Assembly: GCF_014836645.1 (NCBI RefSeq)
Contig: NZ_JACSQM010000005.1
Location: 124,001-188,000, forward strand
From: Fictibacillus norfolkensis
GTDB lineage: Bacteria > Bacillota > Bacilli > Bacillales > Fictibacillaceae
DNA length: 64,000 bases
Direction: 5' to 3'
The translations under genes and the position numbers were made by a program. Shown in pieces: positions 1-9,302 of the stretch (positions within the stretch are counted from its first letter, which is position 1; each line of letters starts with the position of its first letter). The notes under the pieces are model-generated. The model was not told where the DNA came from. It worked only from the letters and a program-made list of their open reading frames with translations, and did no database searches.

Positions 1-614
1 GTATTTTTGTTTAAATTAGTATTCTTTTCAGTAACAAAAACATCCTCACGCTTCAAAACTGATATAGCTGTCTTGAAAAATATCTTAATATCGAGCCACC
101 AAGAGAGATGATCTATATAGTAAATATCATTTTGAATTCTTTCTTTCCAAGGCACAGTATTTCTAAAGTAGGCTTGGTTAAATCCCGTAACACCAGGTCT
201 AATTTCAAGCTTTCTTTCCTCGTTACCCTCATATAGCTCATAATGTTCTGGTAAGTCAGGTCTTGGCCCAATAATACTCATATCACCTTTAATAATATTT
301 AATAGCTGTGGTGTTTCATCAAGGCTTGTTTTACGTATAAACTTTCCAATCCTAGTTAACCTAAGGTCGTCTTCTGCATTGAATGTTGATCCATCATCAT
401 TTCTAAGATCCGGAGCATTCATTTTCATGGAGCGAAACTTATACATTTTAAATACTTTTCCGTTCTTACTAAGCCTAGGAGCGTTATAAAAAATAGACCC
501 TTTATCTTGTAAGTAAATAATTGGCCCTATAATCACCAATATAATTAACCAAAATGGTAGGGCTACTAAAGCTAAGGTTAAATCAAATAATCTCTTAAAA
601 AAGTTCTTATACAT
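1..614 (-). CDS. Bacterial sugar transferase, partial (cut by left edge)
   Basis: The 204 visible codons stay open to the window edge, so the C-terminus is missing. Seen: a hydrophobic N-terminal helix (residues ~9-27), then the family signatures KMYKFRSM, RKTSLDETPQL and IIGPRPDLP, and later RPGVTGFNQ. These mark the bacterial sugar transferase family (WcaJ/EpsL/PglC-like). Members move a sugar-1-phosphate from a nucleotide sugar to undecaprenyl phosphate at the membrane, the first step of polysaccharide repeat-unit assembly. The ATG has an AAGGTGGG ribosome site that overlaps the stop of the aminotransferase gene just upstream, so the two are one transcript. Sugar specificity cannot be read from sequence. 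Confidence 0.9.
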   Translation of the reverse strand, partial: MYKNFFKRLFDLTLALVALPFWLIILVIIGPIIYLQDKGSIFYNAPRLSKNGKVFKMYKFRSMKMNAPDLRNDDGSTFNAEDDLRLTRIGKFIRKTSLDETPQLLNIIKGDMSIIGPRPDLPEHYELYEGNEERKLEIRPGVTGFNQAYFRNTVPWKERIQNDIYYIDHLSWWLDIKIFFKTAISVLKREDVFVTEKNTNLNKN

Positions 615-627
615 CTTGTAACCCACC

Positions 628-1845
628 TTAAAATTCATTTAATACTTTTTCCAAATTACCAACAACGTAATTTACATCCTCATTACTCAACAAAGTATGA
701 AGCGGAAGTGTAATTTCATTTACATATTGCTTATAAGCATTCGGATAATCCTTAATATCAAACCCTAAATTCTTGTAAGCCGTAAACATAGGCAATGGCT
801 TATAGTGGACATTACATGAAACACCCACTTCAGCCATCTTAATAATAAATTCATTTCTCTTTTCTTCACTAATTTCAGGAATTCTAACTAAATAAAGATG
901 ACCTGACGAGGCAAAGTCCTCACCATAATGCTGCAAGCTTTGAATACCTAATGGTCGAAGCGCTCTATCGTACATCTCAATAATCTCTCTACGTCTTTCT
1001 AGCAGACCTTCATATCTATCTAACTGTATTAAACCAATACTGGCCATAATATCAGTCATATTGCACTTATAGGCTGGATAAACAATATCGTATTCCCATG
1101 CACCTATTTGAGTTTTTGCTAGCGCATCTTTAGATTGACCATGTAGGCTATACAGCATAAATTGCTTATAAACCCACTCATCATCTAACCCACCCCTATT
1201 ACGCCATACAACCGCTCCACCTTCAGCTGTTGTAAAATTTTTTACAGCATGAAAAGAAAAGCAAGTAAAATCAGCAACTTGCCCACATTTCATTCCTTTT
1301 CTCTCTGCTCCAAAAGCATGGGCAGCATCCGTCATAACTATTACCCTATTAAATAACGACTGGAGTTCATTATTTGGCTTTAAAAGTACTTTCTTACTTT
1401 CTAGTATTTCAAAAATCTTATCGTAGTCACACATCTTTCCTGCGATATCTACTGGTATTATAGCTTTAGTATTTTCAGTTATTGCATCTGCTAACTTAGA
1501 GTAATCCATTTCAAACGAATCTGGTGCCGTATCAACTAAAACTATTTTTGCCCCAACATGCTCTATAACTGAGGCAGATGCAGTATATGTATAGGCTGAA
1601 GTTATTACTTCATCACCAGGTCCTATCCCTAGGATACGAAGAGTAAGCTCCATAGCAGCAGTTGCTGAATTCAAGCAAACAGCTTTGTTTGTGCCAACAT
1701 ATTTAGCAATTCTTTTTTCTAATTCTTTAGTTCTTGGTCCAGTTGTAATCCACCCAGACTTCATTGCTTTTATAACTTCTTCAATTTCCGCTTCTTGAAT
1801 ATCTGGTGGAGAGAAAGGAATATTTCTTAATACCGTATTAACCAT
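628..1845 (-). CDS. DegT/DnrJ/EryC1-family PLP aminotransferase
   Basis: A 405-residue sugar aminotransferase of the EpsN/PglE type. It would transfer an amino group to a nucleotide-linked 4-keto sugar, matching the 4,6-dehydratase encoded upstream. Seen: the fold-type-I signature SFHAVKNFTTAEGG with the PLP lysine near residue 200, VMTDAAHAFGA before it, and GPRTKELE near the N-terminus. I start at ATG 1845, nine bases after a GTGAGG site. The longer reading would use the GTG inside that site. The gene lies between the CapD-like dehydratase and the sugar transferase, so it probably makes an amino-deoxy sugar for the exported glycan. Confidence 0.9.
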   Translation of the reverse strand: MVNTVLRNIPFSPPDIQEAEIEEVIKAMKSGWITTGPRTKELEKRIAKYVGTNKAVCLNSATAAMELTLRILGIGPGDEVITSAYTYTASASVIEHVGAKIVLVDTAPDSFEMDYSKLADAITENTKAIIPVDIAGKMCDYDKIFEILESKKVLLKPNNELQSLFNRVIVMTDAAHAFGAERKGMKCGQVADFTCFSFHAVKNFTTAEGGAVVWRNRGGLDDEWVYKQFMLYSLHGQSKDALAKTQIGAWEYDIVYPAYKCNMTDIMASIGLIQLDRYEGLLERRREIIEMYDRALRPLGIQSLQHYGEDFASSGHLYLVRIPEISEEKRNEFIIKMAEVGVSCNVHYKPLPMFTAYKNLGFDIKDYPNAYKQYVNEITLPLHTLLSNEDVNYVVGNLEKVLNEF

Positions 1846-2075
1846 TTTATTTTTCCTCACTTATTTTTAAGTTTTGTTAATTTAGTCTGTTAGGACTTTA
1901 CTGGAAACTAAACTCCCTTCCAACCAACTACTGACCTACTAAATTAAATCTACCTCGGATGCCTTGTGGAATTGTTCTCTCCATTAAGTAAAACAGAATA
2001 AAAGTTTACACAATAACAAATTAATGCCGAGTTTCTACTATTATAATTACTTGTTAATTCACCTAACATACAAGC

Positions 2076-2098
2076 GGGTCCCTTAAAAAAAGAGACCC
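2076..2098 (-). terminator. Hairpin after the capD-like gene
   Basis: GGGTCTC and GGGACCC pair across a 9-base loop on the minus strand, with one wobble. No U-tract follows, so it may be a 3'-end stabiliser or weak attenuator. The rest of 1846-2108 shows nothing definite. Confidence 0.35.
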
Positions 2099-2108
2099 CC
2101 TTATGTAT

Positions 2109-3929
2109 TTAATTAACACTCTTCACCAACATCCGCTCTTTCTTATTCGCCAACCCTAAAACATACTTAGACAAATAACCACCATCAAAAGACTGATGAT
2201 TTTCAATAAGGTTAGCTACCCTCTCATAATCAAACTCCACAGTCTTTCCTATGAAAATCTTAGGAAAAACCTCTTTCTTATGCACTTCATTCTCTCCTAG
2301 AAGCTCTTCATACATCTTCTCACCAGGACGAATCCCCGCAAATTTAATGCCAATCTCCTCAGTGGTATAACCCGAAAGATGAATTAGGTTCTTAGCTAAG
2401 TCAACTATCTTAACCGGTTCACCCATATCAAGAACGAAAATTTCCCCACCTCGTGCTAACGCACCCGCTTGCATAACGAGTCGTGATGCTTCTGGAATTG
2501 TCATGAAGTAACGAGTCATATCTGGGTGTGTAACCGTAACTGGTCCACCTGCTTGAATCTGGTTTTTAAATAGTGGAATTACTGAACCTCGGCTTCCTAA
2601 CACGTTTCCAAATCGAACAGCGACAAAATTCGTCTGGCTTTCCTTGTCCAATTTTTGAATAACCATTTCTGCAATTCGTTTTGTTGATCCCATCACGTTT
2701 GTAGGATTAACCGCTTTATCAGAAGATACGAGTACAAATGTTGATACCCCGAACATATCCGCTGCTTCAGCTACGTTCTTCGTACCAATCACATTGTTCT
2801 TTACGGCTTCTTTCGGGTTGTACTCCATTAACGGAACATGTTTATGTGCTGCCGCATGGTAGACAACATCTGGTGCATGAACACTCATCACTTCAAAGAT
2901 ACGATCACGGTCTTGTATATCTGCAATAATAGGAATAATTTCTAAATCTTTGCCGTGTTTGTTTCGAAGTTCCATATCGATTTGATAGATAGAGTTTTCA
3001 CCATGACCTAATAATAGAAGCTTTTTTGGCTTAAATTTGCTTACCTGTCGGCAAATTTCTGAACCAATGGATCCGCCTGCACCTGTTACGAGTATCGTGT
3101 TCCCTGTCACTGTTTTCGATATACTGTCAATATCCAGCTGTACAGGGTCTCTCCCTAACAGATCCTCTACTTGCACTTCACGGAATTGATTAACGGAAAC
3201 TTTACCAGACACAATGTCTTCAATCATTGGCATAATCTTTGTTGTTGCTGTGGTTTTACTGCACTCTTGATAGATCCTTTGGATTTCTTTCTTACTTAAA
3301 GAAGGAATGGCAATAATAATCTTTTCAACGTTAAGATCTTCAACTAGCTTTGGAATATCTATGGTTTTGCCAGCAACGGTTACTCCATAAATCTGCAGTC
3401 TTTGTTTTTTAGGATCATCATCTACGAAAGCAACTGGATATAGATCATTGTCACTACTTTTTTTTAACTGACGCACAAGCATAGAACCGGCCGACCCTGC
3501 ACCAATAATTAAAGCTCTTTTCTTTTCGATCTGGGAGTTCATATAATTATCTCTAAACATTCTCCAGGAGAAACGTGATCCCCCAATCAGAATAATATGT
3601 AGCATCCATGTGATTCCGAGTACGCGTACATACACGTTACCATTTACAAGATATTGCATAACTCCAGCTGCAATGATGGATAGTGTAATTGCCCGAACAA
3701 TTCCGAGCACTTCCCCTACACTTGCATATTCCCAAGCTCTTTGATACAAACGGTATTTAAAAGCGAATAAGTGATGACTGGCTAGTAGCGTGATTGAGCT
3801 AATCGTGAGCAGATTAAAGTTATAAAAATTGAAGTATGGATGAAGTGTGTAATACCCTACATATATAGACGTTATTACAATTAACGAATCTAGTAGAATC
3901 AGCATCGATACCCGACCTTGATAACTCAA
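2109..3929 (-). CDS. Membrane-anchored nucleotide-sugar 4,6-dehydratase (CapD/EpsC/PglF type)
   Basis: A 606-residue polysaccharide biosynthesis protein. The first ~130 residues hold four membrane segments. A CoA-binding-like Rossmann domain follows (ALIIGAGSAGSML), then an extended SDR domain with TGAGGSIGSE for NAD(P) and SSDKAVNPTNVMGSTKR. In that last motif the usual catalytic tyrosine is methionine, as in PglF/CapD dehydratases. It converts UDP-GlcNAc-type substrates to 4-keto-6-deoxy sugars at the membrane, feeding the downstream aminotransferase. I chose TTG at 3929. The upstream ATG overlaps the AAGGAGGG site, and the TTG lies seven bases after it. Confidence 0.9.
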   Translation of the reverse strand: MSYQGRVSMLILLDSLIVITSIYVGYYTLHPYFNFYNFNLLTISSITLLASHHLFAFKYRLYQRAWEYASVGEVLGIVRAITLSIIAAGVMQYLVNGNVYVRVLGITWMLHIILIGGSRFSWRMFRDNYMNSQIEKKRALIIGAGSAGSMLVRQLKKSSDNDLYPVAFVDDDPKKQRLQIYGVTVAGKTIDIPKLVEDLNVEKIIIAIPSLSKKEIQRIYQECSKTTATTKIMPMIEDIVSGKVSVNQFREVQVEDLLGRDPVQLDIDSISKTVTGNTILVTGAGGSIGSEICRQVSKFKPKKLLLLGHGENSIYQIDMELRNKHGKDLEIIPIIADIQDRDRIFEVMSVHAPDVVYHAAAHKHVPLMEYNPKEAVKNNVIGTKNVAEAADMFGVSTFVLVSSDKAVNPTNVMGSTKRIAEMVIQKLDKESQTNFVAVRFGNVLGSRGSVIPLFKNQIQAGGPVTVTHPDMTRYFMTIPEASRLVMQAGALARGGEIFVLDMGEPVKIVDLAKNLIHLSGYTTEEIGIKFAGIRPGEKMYEELLGENEVHKKEVFPKIFIGKTVEFDYERVANLIENHQSFDGGYLSKYVLGLANKKERMLVKSVN

Positions 3930-3970
3930 AAGAAATCCCTCCTTCACATCATATTTTTTACAAAAGAAAG

Positions 3971-4001
3971 CCCTAAGGAAAATGCAGTCATTTTCTTAGG
4001 G
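3971..4001 (-). terminator. Hairpin between gtaB and capD-like gene
   Basis: On the minus strand CCCTAAG-AAAATG pairs with CATTTTCCTTAGGG, followed by CTTTCTTTTG. It lies inside the operon, so it may attenuate transcription into the capD-like gene. Confidence 0.65.
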
Positions 4002-4065
4002 TATTAAATTTTTATTAACTCTTGTTCTCTTTTAATTAACATTTAAGTAAACGTATCGCTCTAGA

Positions 4066-4950
4066 TTAATATTTTAACTTTACTTGCTCTAATAAGCGCT
4101 CTAGCTCGGGTAATAGCTGTTTACTAATCTCTTTGTCTTTTAGTGCGAATTCAATCGTCGTCATGATGAAACCAAGCTTTTCTCCAACATCATATCTCGT
4201 GCCTTCAAAGTCATAAGCAAATACTCTTTGGAATTTGTTTAGTTGTTGGATTGCATCGGTTAACTGTATTTCTCCACCAGCACCTGTTTCCTGGTTCTCG
4301 AGGTAATTAAATATTTCTGGTGTTAAGATATAACGGCCCATAATAGCTAGGTTAGAAGGAGCTGTTCCCTGTTTAGGCTTTTCAACAAAATTCTTTACTC
4401 CGTATAGATTATTAAAATTGCTAAGGGGATCGATAATTCCGTAACGATGTGTTTGATCTTCGGGTACTTGTTGTACTCCGATGATAGATGCCGTTGTTTC
4501 TTCATAACGTTCAATCAGTTGTTTCAGACAAGGCTTGTCTGCTTGAACAATGTCATCCCCAAGTAGTACGGCAAAAGGCTCATCCCCAATAAATTTTCTT
4601 GCACAATATACCGCATGACCCAAACCTTTTGGTTCTTTCTGACGAATATAATGTATATCAGCTAATTTTGAGGACTGTTCGACTTTTTCTAATAGGTCTA
4701 ACTTCCCCTTTTCAAACAGGTTTTGCTCAAGCTCAAAGGCATGGTCGAAATGATCCTCGATTGCTCGTTTGCCTTTACCTGTTACGATAATAATGTCTTC
4801 GATGCCCGATGCGATGGCTTCTTCAACGATGTATTGAATTGTCGGTTTGTCGACAATTGGAAGCATCTCTTTTGGCATGGCTTTTGTTGCTGGTAGAAAA
4901 CGGGTCCCTAATCCCGCAGCCGGAATAATGGCTTTTTTAACTTTTTTCAA
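4066..4950 (-). CDS. gtaB: UTP--glucose-1-phosphate uridylyltransferase
   Basis: A 294-residue enzyme that makes UDP-glucose from UTP and glucose-1-phosphate, used for exopolysaccharide, teichoic acid and glycolipid. Seen: the nucleotidyltransferase signature [51 protein letters not shown] and [14 protein letters not shown]. It closely resembles B. subtilis GtaB. I start at TTG 4950 ([13 protein letters not shown], the canonical GtaB N-terminus), nine bases after AAAGG. The upstream ATG at 4962 overlaps that site. It follows the phosphatase gene by about 20 bases. Confidence 0.95.
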   Translation of the reverse strand: MKKVKKAIIPAAGLGTRFLPATKAMPKEMLPIVDKPTIQYIVEEAIASGIEDIIIVTGKGKRAIEDHFDHAFELEQNLFEKGKLDLLEKVEQSSKLADIHYIRQKEPKGLGHAVYCARKFIGDEPFAVLLGDDIVQADKPCLKQLIERYEETTASIIGVQQVPEDQTHRYGIIDPLSNFNNLYGVKNFVEKPKQGTAPSNLAIMGRYILTPEIFNYLENQETGAGGEIQLTDAIQQLNKFQRVFAYDFEGTRYDVGEKLGFIMTTIEFALKDKEISKQLLPELERLLEQVKLKY

Positions 4951-4969
4951 TGCGAAGAACATCCTTTCG

Positions 4970-5737
4970 TTAGAAGATTCCTAGAAATTTCTTTTTTCGT
5001 ACATGTGAAGGTTGTTCGATATAAATACTTTCACCCTTCATCACAATCTCTGCGTTTTCTTGCAGATAAAATCTTCTGTCTATTCCATACTGTTTTTGTA
5101 TCGTTTCATAAGCTTTTGTTAAATGAAATCCTCGGCTAGTCGTGTTGTGTGCATCTGACGCGACAAAATGTGCCATGTTACTTTGTATCAAATCATGGGA
5201 AAAGTTCATGATTTTCTTACCGAAGTTTCCAATGACTGAACTCGCGGTGATCTGCGATAGTGCTCCTGTTATTATGAAATCGTAAAGAATATCTGGGTTT
5301 TCAATAATTTCGCTGTTACGCTCAGGATGAACAATAATAGGTGTGTAGTTTCTGAGAGTTAATTCATAGAGTATTTCTGCGGCATATGCTGGGACTTGAT
5401 TTGAAGGTAGTTCAATAAGTAAATATTTGGACTGATGATGCAACGGAATGAGAACATTCCCATCAAGGTCATCAATAAGTTCTTTGTATATTCGTATCTC
5501 TTGTCCAGGCAAAATATGAAGTGGTATATTGCGCTGCTGCAGCTCTTTATTGAAAAAATCTACATGGTGCAAGATACTGGGTTTTTCATTTTCATATCTT
5601 CCGTTTCGATGATGCGGTGTTGCGTATAAATGAGTGATTCCTTCCAATACAGCAGTTTCTGCCATGCTAATTGCTTGTTCTAAATTCTGTGCACCATCAT
5701 CAATGTCAGGCAATATATGACTATGTATATCAATCAT
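4970..5737 (-). CDS. PHP-family tyrosine-protein phosphatase (CpsB/YwqE)
   Basis: A 255-residue metal-dependent phosphatase that dephosphorylates the partner BY-kinase and its substrates. Seen: the N-terminal metal motif [34 protein letters not shown] and the C-terminal FVASDAHNT, all typical of CpsB/CapC/YwqE. The start is ATG 5737 after AAGGGGA. The longer reading adds 16 residues with no homology. It sits between the kinase gene and gtaB. In B. subtilis the equivalent YwqE acts with YwqC/YwqD and controls UDP-glucose dehydrogenase. The target here is unknown. Confidence 0.92.
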   Translation of the reverse strand: MIDIHSHILPDIDDGAQNLEQAISMAETAVLEGITHLYATPHHRNGRYENEKPSILHHVDFFNKELQQRNIPLHILPGQEIRIYKELIDDLDGNVLIPLHHQSKYLLIELPSNQVPAYAAEILYELTLRNYTPIIVHPERNSEIIENPDILYDFIITGALSQITASSVIGNFGKKIMNFSHDLIQSNMAHFVASDAHNTTSRGFHLTKAYETIQKQYGIDRRFYLQENAEIVMKGESIYIEQPSHVRKKKFLGIF

Positions 5738-5823
5738 CGCTAGTCCCCTTGTGGCTTCCCAAACTTTTGAACTAGCTTTTAGCAAAACTAGTTCATTTTA
5801 CTTAATTTTGGAAATCTATTGTT

Positions 5824-5851
5824 ATATTAACATAGGTGCCATTTTTTACAA
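5824..5851 (-). promoter_or_regulatory. Possible internal promoter before the phosphatase gene
   Basis: TTGTAA and TAATAT are separated by 16 bases on the minus strand, between the kinase and phosphatase genes. A TGTCGAA heptamer (5863-5869) lies just upstream, resembling a Spo0A box, but such heptamers are common by chance. Confidence 0.3.
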
Positions 5852-5879
5852 CGGTCTTTTTTTGTCGAATTTTGAGTTA

Positions 5880-6596
5880 TTAATTAGCACCGTAATAGTA
5901 ATAATAACTATCTTTCTTAATCTCTTTCGCGTTTAGCACCGTGCCTAGGATTTTCGCATTCGCATGGTTTAACATTTCTTTCGCTTTCACAGCCCCTTCA
6001 ATTTGCGTTTTCCCACTGGAAACGACAAGTATCACTCCATCTACACGATGAGCAAGCAACTGTGCGTCTGTTACAGCCATAATCGGCGGCGTGTCGAATA
6101 ATACATAATCATAAAGTGCGCTCGCTTCTTCAATAAGGTGATCCATAGACTTTGAATCTATCAACTCGGACGGATTAGGCGGAACAGGTCCACTCGGCAG
6201 TACATCGACATCTGGAATCTTAGTAGAGACGACTGCATCTTGAAGTTTCTTTTGTCGTGTAAGAACGTTCGTCACTCCATAAATGTTACTCACTTTAAAT
6301 GTATAATGTACGGTTGGCTTTCGAAGGTCTCCGTCAATTAAAAGGACACGTTTTCCTTGTTGCGCAAGTACAACTGCTAAGTTTGCAACTGTAGTCGACT
6401 TTCCTTCACCAGGACCTGCTGATGTAACCATGAATGTCTTAAACTCTTTATCTACTGAAGCAAATTGTATGTTTGTTCGAATTGTCCGATACTGTTCAGA
6501 AATCGGCGATTTTGGATTAATATGCGTAATTAAACTTCTTTGGGTTAAATCTTGAATGGTCTTCTTAAATTTCCGATTACGACTCAAGTGTTCCAC
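5880..6596 (-). CDS. Bacterial tyrosine kinase (CpsD/CapB/YwqD family)
   Basis: A 238-residue BY-kinase that autophosphorylates on C-terminal tyrosines and controls polymer export. Seen: Walker A GPGEGKST, Walker A' LLIDGDLRKP, Walker B VLFDTPPI and a C-terminal tail with five consecutive tyrosines (KKDSYYYYYGAN). The N-terminal EQYRTIRTNIQF matches the oligomerisation motif. It needs the membrane activator encoded immediately upstream, whose gene overlaps it by 20 bases. The GTG start at 6596 has a poorly spaced ribosome site. TTG at 6587 is the alternative. The cycle with the adjacent PHP phosphatase is the standard switch in Gram-positive capsule loci. Confidence 0.93.
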   Translation of the reverse strand: MEHLSRNRKFKKTIQDLTQRSLITHINPKSPISEQYRTIRTNIQFASVDKEFKTFMVTSAGPGEGKSTTVANLAVVLAQQGKRVLLIDGDLRKPTVHYTFKVSNIYGVTNVLTRQKKLQDAVVSTKIPDVDVLPSGPVPPNPSELIDSKSMDHLIEEASALYDYVLFDTPPIMAVTDAQLLAHRVDGVILVVSSGKTQIEGAVKAKEMLNHANAKILGTVLNAKEIKKDSYYYYYGAN

Positions 6597-7320
6597 TTCC
6601 CATCCGTTTACTGGCTGCTTTTTTCCTCGGTGCTTTTTGATCTTCTACCGCAATCTTAGGTATAACTCCAAGAACAGGCAGTTGAAGCACGTTTTGAATA
6701 TCTTCTTCTGTTTTGATTGTGTTGTCCAAGTATTCGAGTAAGAATGCTATTCCAACCCCTGCCATTAATCCAACAACTAATGCGATCGCAATGTTAAGAA
6801 GCGGTTTCGGCTTTATTGGTGAGGGATTCTCTTTCAATACGGCTGGAGATAGTACTTTAACATTATCAACGTTCATGATGTTCGGAACTTCTTTGCTGAA
6901 AGTATCTGAAATTGCGTTTGCTAGTTTGACAGCTTGTGCCGGATCTTCATCCTGAACGGTTAAATTGAACACTTGAGCGTTTTGCTCAGAGTTTACCGTA
7001 ATCTTATTTGTTAACGCGTCTGCTGTTTGCTGCAAATCATAATCTTCAACAACTTTATCTAAGATCGATGGGCTTTTAATAATGACGCTGTATGTGTTGA
7101 TCATCTCGACGTTTGTACGAATTTGATTAGCATCGAGAACAGGTTGATCATTCGTTTTTTGGTTCACAAGAATTTGAGTAGATGCTTGATACACGGGTGT
7201 AAGGATGAAGTAAGAAATCACACCGCTCACTGCTACTGCTACTGCTGCAATTACTGCAATTAGTAAGATACGCTTGCGCAGTGTATGTGCAATATCTTTT
7301 AAAGAAATCGTTTCTTCCAT
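6577..7320 (-). CDS. Wzz-domain polysaccharide co-polymerase / kinase activator (YwqC/CapA)
   Basis: A 247-residue membrane protein. Seen: an N-terminal membrane segment at ~18-40, the Wzz-type extracellular domain (PVYQASTQILVNQK), a second segment at ~175-195 preceded by PSPIKPKP, and a short cytoplasmic tail. Such proteins set chain length and activate the BY-kinase in trans, which is split from them in Firmicutes. The ATG has a GGAGG site. It is the first gene of the minus-strand operon. Confidence 0.92.
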   Translation of the reverse strand: MEETISLKDIAHTLRKRILLIAVIAAVAVAVSGVISYFILTPVYQASTQILVNQKTNDQPVLDANQIRTNVEMINTYSVIIKSPSILDKVVEDYDLQQTADALTNKITVNSEQNAQVFNLTVQDEDPAQAVKLANAISDTFSKEVPNIMNVDNVKVLSPAVLKENPSPIKPKPLLNIAIALVVGLMAGVGIAFLLEYLDNTIKTEEDIQNVLQLPVLGVIPKIAVEDQKAPRKKAASKRMGSGTLES

Positions 7321-7589
7321 AAATGCCTCCAGCTATATATGTTTATAGTTTTTAATTTCGTTGTATTATAGCACACTTATTTGTCAATTTAGGTAATATT
7401 TTATAATAGTTTGTAAAACCTGGTTAATTATTTACATTATATTAACATAATTATATCATTCTGTAATTTATATTTTTTTTAGATTATTCAATCAATCCTA
7501 CGCATGGTATACTCCTTTTAGTAAGTTTTTATTTTAGGCTCTTTTCTAAGAGATTGTTGCTTTTGTCTGTTGATTTTTCTTCATATGCA
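7321..7589. promoter_or_regulatory. Divergent intergenic region upstream of the polysaccharide operon
   Basis: Very AT-rich. On the minus strand TATAAT lies at 7365-7370, with TTGACA only 11 bases upstream (7382-7387). That spacing is too short for sigma-A, so the true -35 is unclear. No paired GTTCT/AGAAC site is seen here, unlike the matrix operons. Confidence 0.4.
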
Positions 7590-7715
7590 AGTTTGATGAA
7601 GTGCAGGGTGGAGACTCCAAATGGCGCAAAGCGGTAGGATGCTCAACGCACGCCCCATGGAAAGCGAGCTACCTGAAGCGGAAATCAACTACTTTCCAAG
7701 AGCATCAATGTATAC
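7590..7715 (+). repeat. Dispersed element, degenerate copy
   Basis: Shares GGAGACTCC, GGAAAGCGAGC, ACCTGAAGCGGA and AATCAACT in order with the copies at 44.2, 49.7 and 50.4 kb, but the centre has diverged. It sits just before the LCP gene. Confidence 0.65.
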
Positions 7716-7755
7716 GAAAACAGCTTTATTTTAAAAGAAAGAAGAGATTATATAA

Positions 7756-8652
7756 ATGAAGAAATTCTTTATGATTACAGGAATTATTGTGGGACTTATT
7801 GTCCTTAGTATCGGTGGATATGCGTACTATCTTTATGATTCTACAAAAGATGCTGTTAATGATATGCATGAAAAGGTAGAAACTGATCAGCCAAAACCAA
7901 TCGTTACTGGAAATTCTAAGGATCTAAAACCGATTTCCATCATGCTTTTAGGAGTGGATGAAAGAGAAGGTGACAGTGGCCGCTCTGATACGATGATGAT
8001 TATCGCTGTCAATCCGAAAGAGGACAAGATGCTGATGTTCAATATTCCTCGCGATACTCGAACTGAGATCGTCGGCAAAGGAAGGGACGATAAGATCAAC
8101 CATGCTTATGCATTTGGCGGAACACAGATGGCAATGGATACCGCAGAGAACTTCCTTGATACTTCCATTGATTATTATGTAAAGGTAAACATGCAATCAT
8201 TTAAAGATGTTGTTAACGCCGTCGGCGGAGTGGAAGTCAATAACTCCTTTGCTTTCTCTGATGGCGGCTATACATTTCCAGAAGGCCGTCAAGAACTAAA
8301 CGGGAAAGAAGCATTGGCATACTCCAGAATGAGATACCAAGACCCTAAAGGCGATCTAGGAAGGAACGATCGTCAGCGGCAAGTCATCACGTCTATTATT
8401 GACAAAGGCGCACGCGTTTCTTCTATTACTAAGTTCGATAACATCCTCGATATATTAAGTGAAAACGTTAAAACAAATATGACTTTTCAAGAGATGAAGG
8501 ATATCCAGAAGAATTATAAAAATGCACGTCATTCTATAGAGTCTACTGAAATCAAAAGTTCAGGAAAAATGATCGGCGGTACTTATTACGGAATCGTAGA
8601 AGAATCAGAGAAACTCCGAATCCAACAATTAATGAACGAATATTTAAAATAA
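7756..8652 (+). CDS. LytR-CpsA-Psr (LCP) family protein
   Basis: A 298-residue membrane-anchored enzyme. LCP proteins (TagT/U/V) transfer undecaprenyl-linked teichoic acids or capsular glycans to peptidoglycan outside the cell. Seen: a membrane segment at ~5-27, then LGVDEREGDSGRSDTMMI, the arginine-rich FNIPRDTRTEIVGKGRDDKINHA split over the active site, VGGVEV and SRMRYQDPKGDLGRNDRQR. These are the pyrophosphate- and lipid-binding signatures. It is divergent from the polysaccharide operon and may attach that polymer to the wall. The ribosome site is weak (AGAAGAG). Confidence 0.92.
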   Translation: MKKFFMITGIIVGLIVLSIGGYAYYLYDSTKDAVNDMHEKVETDQPKPIVTGNSKDLKPISIMLLGVDEREGDSGRSDTMMIIAVNPKEDKMLMFNIPRDTRTEIVGKGRDDKINHAYAFGGTQMAMDTAENFLDTSIDYYVKVNMQSFKDVVNAVGGVEVNNSFAFSDGGYTFPEGRQELNGKEALAYSRMRYQDPKGDLGRNDRQRQVITSIIDKGARVSSITKFDNILDILSENVKTNMTFQEMKDIQKNYKNARHSIESTEIKSSGKMIGGTYYGIVEESEKLRIQQLMNEYLK

Positions 8653-8662
8653 TAGGTAAATA

Positions 8663-8694
8663 AAACCAGACCTTGTACAGGTCTGGTTTTTTGT
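8663..8694 (+). terminator. Terminator of the LCP gene
   Basis: ACCAGACCT and AGGTCTGGT form a perfect stem around TGTAC, followed by a T run. Confidence 0.95.
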
Positions 8695-8906
8695 TATATT
8701 TTTTTAATGTAATATTATCATGTCGATTTTTGCTGAAAAATGATTTAAATTAGTTTTATTATATGTTATTGTTACTCATGATATTTTTCTAGCATAATAA
8801 ATGTAATTTTTTATTTTTCGACAAAAACTATCAATTTACACCCATTACCAATTTTACAGGAATATGATACCATGATAATAGTAGGATGAATTAAGGAGGA
8901 AACCCT

Positions 8907-9209
8907 TTGTCTACGATATCCGTGTTAATGGTGGAACCGAGTAAACGCCCCTCCATTGTCTCTATCGATAATGATCTTAACGAGTTTGAAAACATAGTAA
9001 ATGGCCCACTGGATATGCAGCCTTTTTTCCGATCGCCATTTAAAATTGTGTGTAATGTTGATAATGGTTATGAGCTTACATATGGCAAGAGAAAACCAAG
9101 TGACAGCTTTTTCATCGTAAAGCATGATGGTCACTTTCAAAGTATTGACCGAACAGAAGCAGAAGAAGTACGAGATTATCTTAAAGAAAAAATGAAAAAA
9201 TGGAAGTAA
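8907..9209 (+). CDS. DUF3846-like small protein
   Basis: A 100-residue protein starting at TTG, seven bases after AAGGAGG. The N-terminal part (VLMVEPSKRPSIVSIDNDL, then a short acidic helix and VNGPL) resembles the DUF3846 layout, where a VEPG-like strand precedes a helix and a glycine turn. The C-terminus is charged and helical. The function is not known. It has its own terminator and no evident operon partner. Confidence 0.7.
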   Translation: MSTISVLMVEPSKRPSIVSIDNDLNEFENIVNGPLDMQPFFRSPFKIVCNVDNGYELTYGKRKPSDSFFIVKHDGHFQSIDRTEAEEVRDYLKEKMKKWK

Positions 9210-9214
9210 TGAGA

Positions 9215-9240
9215 AGTCAGCATGGGTGCTGGCTTTTTTA
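9215..9240 (+). terminator. Terminator of the DUF3846-like gene
   Basis: AGTCAGCA pairs with TGCTGGCT (one wobble) around TGGG and is followed by six T. Confidence 0.9.
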
Positions 9241-9302
9241 TTTTGTATGAGAATGAAAATGCAGTAGCGCTTGTCGATAAATAGTGTTGAGGGGGAAGAA
9301 GA

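Noticed and set aside
5863..5869. TGTCGAA heptamers as Spo0A boxes (also near 8.8, 37.1 and 48.0 kb)
   Set aside because: About eight such heptamers are expected per window by chance, and they lack consistent promoter placement.
7365..7387. Sigma-A promoter TTGACA/TATAAT for the capsule operon
   Set aside because: The spacing is 11 bases instead of 16-18. It is kept only as a possible -10.
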